From contig JAGVDT010000037.1 of the NCBI GenBank assembly GCA_020058565.1, positions 1 through 8,658 of the forward strand: 8,658 nucleotides of DNA, read 5' to 3'. Under the pieces are notes generated by a model, which saw only the letters and a list, made by a program, of their open reading frames with translations, did no database searches and was not told the DNA's origin. The translations under genes and the position numbers were made by a program. Shown here in pieces: positions 6,589-8,658 of the stretch. The DNA comes from Minisyncoccota bacterium. Its GTDB lineage: Bacteria > Patescibacteriota > Minisyncoccia > Phycocordibacterales > UBA2100. How positions within the stretch are numbered: the stretch's first letter is position 1; the number at the start of each line of letters is the position of its first letter.

Positions 6589-6629
6589 GCCGGGGAGGCG
6601 ATGCATCTAGATGCTATCGCCTCCCCGGC
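6589..6629. repeat. Large near-perfect palindrome
   Basis: GCCGGGGAGGCGAT (6589-6602) pairs perfectly with ATCGCCTCCCCGGC (6616-6629). The centre GCATCTAGATGC (6603-6614) is itself a palindrome, leaving only T6615 unpaired. The whole folds into about 20 bp with a single bulge. No T tract follows on either strand. Its place in the leader of the polysaccharide operon suggests an operator, an RNA structure, or the mark of a past mobile element. Its arms are unrelated to the IS200-type hairpins at 7789 and 8325. Confidence 0.75.
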
Positions 6630-6840
6630 TAGTTCGATCTGATTCTCGCAGCATTTGTTTACATACATGTCCACGAAGTTACTTGATAATTCGGCGTGAC
6701 TAAGCGCGCACGAGAACTGCCTGAGGCGGCTCTCGCATGTGCTCTGAAAGAGCGAATCTGCGGACATGATGCCGCAAGGACGATGAAATAAAGATGAAGG
6801 AGGGCAGAGGCCGGGAATGCGAAATTCAAGAGGGGAGGGA

Positions 6841-6880
6841 TGAAAAGAAAGAGCGGCGCCTGCGCGGCGCCGCTCGAAAG
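6841..6880 (-). terminator. Rho-independent terminator of the DUF218 gene
   Basis: Reading the minus strand, a GC-only-rich 10-bp stem (GAGCGGCGCC at 6851-6860 with GGCGCCGCTC at 6866-6875, 5-base loop) begins 20 bases past the TAA stop (6895-6897). It is followed directly by TTTCTTTTC (6850-6842). Stem, loop and U-rich tail are all present and in the right order, so transcription of the gene at 6895-7539 should end here and not run into the polysaccharide operon. Confidence 0.8.
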
Positions 6881-6894
6881 ATCATGTTGAAATT

Positions 6895-7539
6895 TTATAC
6901 AGGTACGTACTGACGTGCCCATTCCACCAACTGGGGCGGAAGATCCCACTGATGATCACTCCAGCCTTTAGAAGGCCAATCAGCAACCCGCATAATCTCT
7001 TCGACGACTTCGCGCGCTTGACTCGGGTCGCTTGCGTCAAAGGGTGAGTCATCCGTACAGACCACGGCGTAGTCTGTGGCAAACTTTTTTTCCGTACGCG
7101 CGATCCAAGTATGGGCTGCAACGACTCGCCTCGCGCTTCTCGGATCAACGAGCAAAATGATCCGTCTATGGGGAAGATCGAGTTGCCGGATCAGATCAAT
7201 GCTGAAGCGGGAATTCTCGGCACCATTCCGAGCACGATGCTCGTAGGAGAGCACGTTCGGAGGAATATTGTGCGTATTGATGAGCAAATGGGCTTGATGC
7301 CTAGCTTCTGAGCCTAGCGCTCGAGAGCCTGCGCCGCTGCCTTTTCCGATCCCGCCGGTAAGCAGGATCCATCGGGGGTTATGTTCTCTATAGAGTCGGG
7401 CGGCGGTTTTGGCCACCCGGGGATCTTCTCGGCAGAAAACCAATATTCCGTCTACCGGTGAGAAATTTTTATGAAGGGTTAGTGTGCCCTCCATGGTCAT
7501 GTACCTTGCGATCTCAACGAGCTTTGCGCGTTCGTCCAA
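6895..7539 (-). CDS. DUF218 / YdcF-ElyC-SanA-like protein
   Basis: The gene encodes 214 aa with an N-terminal Rossmann-like core and no membrane segment, so it is probably cytoplasmic. The family pattern is visible: DGILVF (30-35, first strand), LLTGGIGKG (59-67), a SEA motif (77-79), RNGAEN (104-109, matching the T/G-x-EN-A segment), and IILLVDPRSARR (127-138). YdcF-type members have been reported to bind S-adenosylmethionine, and ElyC/SanA members affect envelope integrity, but no reaction is established for the family. The start is TTG at 7539, set by a strong AGGAGG 5 bases upstream; the first in-frame ATG is at residue 14. It forms its own unit, ended by the terminator at 6841-6880. The C-terminal third (about 165-214) is less family-like and rich in Trp and Asp. 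Confidence 0.8.
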   Translation of the reverse strand: MDERAKLVEIARYMTMEGTLTLHKNFSPVDGILVFCREDPRVAKTAARLYREHNPRWILLTGGIGKGSGAGSRALGSEARHQAHLLINTHNIPPNVLSYEHRARNGAENSRFSIDLIRQLDLPHRRIILLVDPRSARRVVAAHTWIARTEKKFATDYAVVCTDDSPFDASDPSQAREVVEEIMRVADWPSKGWSDHQWDLPPQLVEWARQYVPV

Positions 7540-7544
7540 AACAC

Positions 7545-7550
7545 CCTCCT
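7545..7550 (-). promoter_or_regulatory. Strong Shine-Dalgarno site that fixes a TTG start
   Basis: AGGAGG on the minus strand lies 5 bases before TTG 7539, within AAAAGGAGGGTG. It is the best ribosome site in the window and decides the start of the DUF218 gene in favour of TTG over the downstream in-frame ATG at residue 14. Confidence 0.75.
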
Positions 7551-7769
7551 TTTGGGTTTCGAGTTACGCGAAAAAGAATTAGAACACAGAATACCGCTAA
7601 ATAAAAGTCATCGCCCAGCAGTTCGCTACGGATTTTCACACCCTGCCTGCTCACCGTATGGGACGCTATCGGAACCATTCAACAAGAATGTCAGTAACTT
7701 TGTCGCGAAATGGACCTTCTTTAATGCTGTGCGGAGCGCCAGGCATGAGTTTATGCGTCAGTTTCGATT
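7551..7769. other. Intergenic stretch between the DUF218 gene and the insertion element
   Basis: About 220 bases hold the presumed promoter of the minus-strand DUF218 gene and the left flank of the insertion element. A plus-strand open frame starting at 7552 runs through it into the transposase in another frame; it has no ribosome site or family resemblance. I find no clear promoter boxes. Confidence 0.35.
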
Positions 7770-7788
7770 TATTGGCCGCAGGCCCTTA

Positions 7789-7808
7789 CCCCGCCCCTTG
7801 GGGCGGGG
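7789..7808 (+). repeat. Left-end hairpin of the IS200-type element
   Basis: CCCCGCCCC, TT, GGGGCGGGG forms a perfect 9-bp stem with a two-base turn, 61 bases before the transposase ATG. It is identical in sequence and orientation to the hairpin after the gene. TnpA enzymes recognise such subterminal hairpins and cleave at a fixed distance outside them. Confidence 0.8.
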
Positions 7809-7827
7809 CTCCATGGAGGAAGGTAGT

Positions 7828-7854
7828 CTGAAGGAAACCCTCGGTTTCCTTCAG
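7828..7854 (+). promoter_or_regulatory. Hairpin overlapping the tnpA ribosome site
   Basis: CTGAAGGAAACC (7828-7839) and GGTTTCCTTCAG (7843-7854) form a perfect 12-bp stem with a CTC loop. The 3' arm runs into the only nearby Shine-Dalgarno-like sequence, AGGA (7853-7856), 12 bases before the ATG. Folding in mRNA would partly hide it. IS200 is known to limit transposase synthesis with leader structures of this kind, so translational damping is the likely role. Confidence 0.6.
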
Positions 7855-7868
7855 GATAGAATAGCCGC

Positions 7869-8303
7869 ATGGTCGTCACGCGGAGTAATCACAATGTCCA
7901 TACAGCTCACTACCACCTTGTCTTTCCCGTCAAATACCGGAAAGCACTGCTGTCTGATCACATAGCGAAAGCGATTCTGGAAATCGCAAAGGAAATCGAG
8001 GAACGGTACGAAATCGAATTTGAAAAGATAGGGACTGACGGTGACCACATCCACATACTTTGCTCTTTCCACCCGAAGTACAGCGGCTCCACCGTGGTTG
8101 GACGATTCAAGTCGATCACTGCACGCGAATTGTTTCGGCGATTTCCAGAATTGCGAAAAGATCTCTGGAAAGGAGAGTTCTGGAGTGACGGGTTCTACCT
8201 CGCCACCGTCTCGGAACGCGGCAACTGGGAGACCGTCGAGCGCTACGTGGCGCAGCAAGGAAAGACAAGGAGCACCACCACACAACTACGCCTCTGGTCA
8301 TGA
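7869..8303 (+). CDS. tnpA: IS200/IS605-family transposase TnpA (Y1 HUH)
   Basis: The gene encodes 144 aa, typical for TnpA of IS200-type elements. The start region NVHTAHYHLVFPVKYRKALL (9-28) is the characteristic first strand. H60 and H62 in GDHIHIL form the HUH metal site. FWSDGFYLATVS (104-115) is the conserved turn before the last helix, which carries the catalytic Tyr126 in ERYVAQQ. All active-site residues are present, so the enzyme looks intact. It cuts and joins single-stranded DNA at the element ends through a 5'-phosphotyrosine link and works as a dimer. REP-associated RAYT relatives are usually longer and flanked by REP arrays, so classical IS200 fits better. The ATG at 7869 is preceded by a weak AGGA buried in a hairpin. 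The gene is opposite in direction to all other complete genes in the window. Confidence 0.93.
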   Translation: MVVTRSNHNVHTAHYHLVFPVKYRKALLSDHIAKAILEIAKEIEERYEIEFEKIGTDGDHIHILCSFHPKYSGSTVVGRFKSITARELFRRFPELRKDLWKGEFWSDGFYLATVSERGNWETVERYVAQQGKTRSTTTQLRLWS

Positions 8304-8324
8304 CGACCACTGCGCCCGGTCATA

Positions 8325-8344
8325 CCCCGCCCCTTGGGGCGGGG
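8325..8344 (+). repeat. Right-end hairpin of the IS200-type element
   Basis: This is an exact 20-base copy of the left-end hairpin: a 9-bp all-GC stem with a TT turn, 21 bases after the transposase stop. No T tract follows, so it is a transposition end rather than a terminator, although a stem this stable may also slow transcription. Confidence 0.8.
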
Positions 8345-8375
8345 TGGTTGATTATTTGCGCGCACGTCAGTGCGC

Positions 8376-8397
8376 TTTGTGCACCCTTCAGGATTCG
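8376..8397 (+). repeat. 22-bp direct repeat, copy 1
   Basis: TTTGTGCA followed by CCCTTCAGGATTCG. It matches copy 2 at 8551-8572 in 21 of 22 positions (C8384 against T8559), with a 175-base offset. It opens the first three-way-junction module. The core CCTTCAGGAT also occurs at 7848-7857 next to the transposase start. Confidence 0.8.
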
Positions 8398-8487
8398 GTC
8401 AATAGCAAGAAATCGTGCCGTCGCACGTTTTCTTCTCTCGACCCTGCTCGGACATCCCCGCGTGCTCGCGGGGCCCCAGTCCTCGCC

Positions 8488-8502
8488 TTCGAATCCGTCA
8501 GG
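8488..8502 (-). repeat. Inverted degenerate copy of the repeat core
   Basis: CTTCGAATCCGTCAGG is the reverse complement of the repeat core apart from three central changes. It can pair with copy 1 (8385-8397) to close the first module around two internal hairpins. Confidence 0.5.
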
Positions 8503-8550
8503 ACGCTACAAAATTATGGTCGAGTGACGCAGCGCGTCACACCCCCTAAT

Positions 8551-8572
8551 TTTGTGCATCCTTCAGGATTCG
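8551..8572 (+). repeat. 22-bp direct repeat, copy 2
   Basis: TTTGTGCA followed by TCCTTCAGGATTCG, differing from copy 1 by one base. Its 3' part extends to TTCAGGATTCGAA (8562-8574), the left arm of a perfect 13-bp inverted repeat with 8642-8654. Confidence 0.8.
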
Positions 8573-8654
8573 AACCTTACAGGTTCAGTACACCTTTGCG
8601 GTTTGCTCGCGGCACAGCCGCTCTCAAACATCGCAAAGGTCTTCGAATCCTGAA
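8562..8654. repeat. 93-base inverted-repeat module with two internal hairpins
   Basis: The outer arms TTCAGGATTCGAA (8562-8574) and TTCGAATCCTGAA (8642-8654) are perfect 13-bp complements. Inside are ACCTTTGCGGTTTG (8592-8605) with its complement at 8625-8640 (two-base bulge AT), topped by GCGGC/GCCGC (8609-8613/8617-8621). A side stem GAACC/GGTTC (8572-8586) competes with the end of the outer arm. TGTG (8553-8556) and CACA (8655-8658) may extend the outer stem across a bulge, and the module touches the window edge. Confidence 0.65.
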
Positions 8655-8658
8655 CACA

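Larger units (their letters stand above)
6458..6840. other. Gene-free leader region upstream of the polysaccharide operon
   Basis: About 380 bases separate the dehydrogenase start from the terminator of the next gene. Short open frames cross it on the minus strand (for example 6570-6767, 65 codons), but none has a ribosome site or recognisable content. It contains two strong hairpins (6506-6530 and 6589-6629). I see no convincing -35/-10 pair, although the operon promoter most likely lies here. The stretch 6785-6850 is almost entirely purine on the plus strand, so minus-strand RNA there is C/U-rich and G-poor. Confidence 0.5.
7770..8353 (+). mobile_element. IS200/IS605-family insertion element (tnpA only)
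   Basis: A single Y1 transposase gene is bracketed by two identical perfect hairpins (7789-7808 and 8325-8344), the arrangement of IS200-type elements, which move as single-stranded DNA and have subterminal hairpins instead of terminal inverted repeats. Boundaries are inferred. A GATT lies at 7766-7769, 19 bases before the left hairpin foot, and another at 8350-8353, ending 9 bases after the right foot. This is close to the 19/10-base spacing known for IS608. If right, the element is about 584 bp. No TnpB gene is present. Confidence 0.7.
8360..8658. other. Hairpin-dense, repeat-built non-coding region (possible structured RNA or mobile-element array)
   Basis: Nearly 300 bases to the window edge hold no credible gene (the longest plus frame, from 8300, has no ribosome site or recognisable content) but many nested stems. 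Perfect or near-perfect ones are: 8360-8365/8370-8375; 8407-8412 plus 8414-8418 with 8423-8427 plus 8429-8434; 8456-8462/8467-8473 inside 8450-8453/8479-8482; 8508-8516/8547-8555 around 8524-8530/8534-8540; and 8562-8574/8642-8654 enclosing 8572-8576/8582-8586 and 8592-8605/8625-8640. The pattern is two three-way-junction modules, each opening with CCTTCAGGATTCG and closing with an inverted copy, joined by a spacer hairpin. It is not a CRISPR array and not a recognisable tRNA or rRNA. Possible identities are a structured non-coding RNA, a non-autonomous palindromic element, or a replication/recombination site. Confidence 0.5.

Noticed and set aside
6412..6606. 64-codon minus-strand open frame overlapping the dehydrogenase start
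   Set aside because: Its start lies within the palindrome, it overlaps a clear gene in another frame, and it lacks a ribosome site.
6570..6767. 65-codon minus-strand open frame in the operon leader
   Set aside because: No ribosome site, it runs through the large palindrome, and it matches no family I recognise.
6840..6890. Short plus-strand peptide after GGGGAGGG and ATG
   Set aside because: Only 16 codons, lying across the terminator stem. The purine run is the complement of the terminator's U-rich tail.
7552..7965. 137-codon plus-strand open frame spanning the insertion-element left end
   Set aside because: It crosses both hairpins and the transposase start in a different frame, and shows no family resemblance.
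7869..8303. RAYT-type (REP-associated) transposase
   Set aside because: The protein is short, and the flanking hairpins are one identical pair rather than scattered REP singlets with a GTAG-like foot. IS200-type fits better.
8562..8590. tRNA T-arm-like sequence (reverse complement contains GGTTCGAATCC), also at 8488-8498 and 8642-8650
   Set aside because: The five-base stem flanking the loop does not pair properly, and no acceptor, D or anticodon arm can be placed on either strand. The motif belongs to the repeat core.
8376..8658. CRISPR array
   Set aside because: Only two near-identical 22-bp copies 175 bases apart, with internal hairpins instead of regular spacers and no cas genes in the window.
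8376..8658. Integron attC sites
   Set aside because: No paired GTTRRRY/RYYYAAC core sites at the expected positions, and no cassette genes between the modules.

Overview
The window looks like an accessory part of a bacterial chromosome, about 50% GC. It has compact, mostly minus-strand genes, TGA used as a normal stop, and few strong Shine-Dalgarno sites inside the main operon. The gene style (short genes, overlapping ATGA junctions, a GalU homologue with an unusual GPYGNGTP loop, a DUF218/YdcF-like protein, a lone IS200-type transposase) is compatible with a Patescibacteria/CPR organism such as a parcubacterium. That taxonomic guess comes from recollection and cannot be proven from this sequence.

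Layout. Positions 3-80 (+) appear to be the last 25 codons of a gene running in from the left, convergent with what follows. Positions 84-6457 hold five minus-strand genes that look like one polysaccharide operon. In transcription order they are: a UDP-N-acetylhexosamine-type 6-dehydrogenase (6457-5117), a hyaluronan/chitin-synthase-like membrane glycosyltransferase (5120-3690), a membrane-anchored PgaB-like polysaccharide deacetylase with a C-terminal beta-sandwich (3688-2084), a secreted or anchored beta-sandwich protein of unknown function (1949-1071), and a GalU-type UTP-glucose-1-phosphate uridylyltransferase (956-84). The first junction is an ATGA overlap and the second is a one-base gap (TGATATG), so the first three genes are very probably translationally coupled. 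The last two are separated by short spacers, one holding a switchable double hairpin (1024-1071).

Positions 6458-6894 hold no gene I can support. They carry two hairpins in the presumed leader of the polysaccharide operon (6506-6530 and a large near-palindrome at 6589-6629), and the intrinsic terminator (6841-6880) of the next gene. Positions 6895-7539 (-) encode a DUF218/YdcF-like protein that starts at TTG with a strong Shine-Dalgarno site. Positions 7770-8353 are a compact IS200/IS605-type element: a single Y1 transposase gene flanked by two identical perfect GC-rich hairpins. Positions 8360-8658 hold no credible gene. They are a dense chain of nested hairpins built around two near-identical 22-bp direct repeats and inverted copies of their core, foldable into two three-way-junction modules. 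The second module runs to the window edge.

How the genes work together (inference). GalU and the dehydrogenase would supply activated sugars. The HAS-like synthase would polymerise and extrude a uronate- or amino-sugar-containing chain. The deacetylase would trim N-acetyl groups outside the membrane, and the beta-sandwich protein would bind or process the polymer. The gene set parallels streptococcal hasABC (synthase, UDP-sugar dehydrogenase, UDP-glucose pyrophosphorylase) combined with a pgaBC-like synthase/deacetylase pair. The dehydrogenase, however, belongs to the UDP-GlcNAc/ManNAc class, so the product may be neither hyaluronan nor PNAG.
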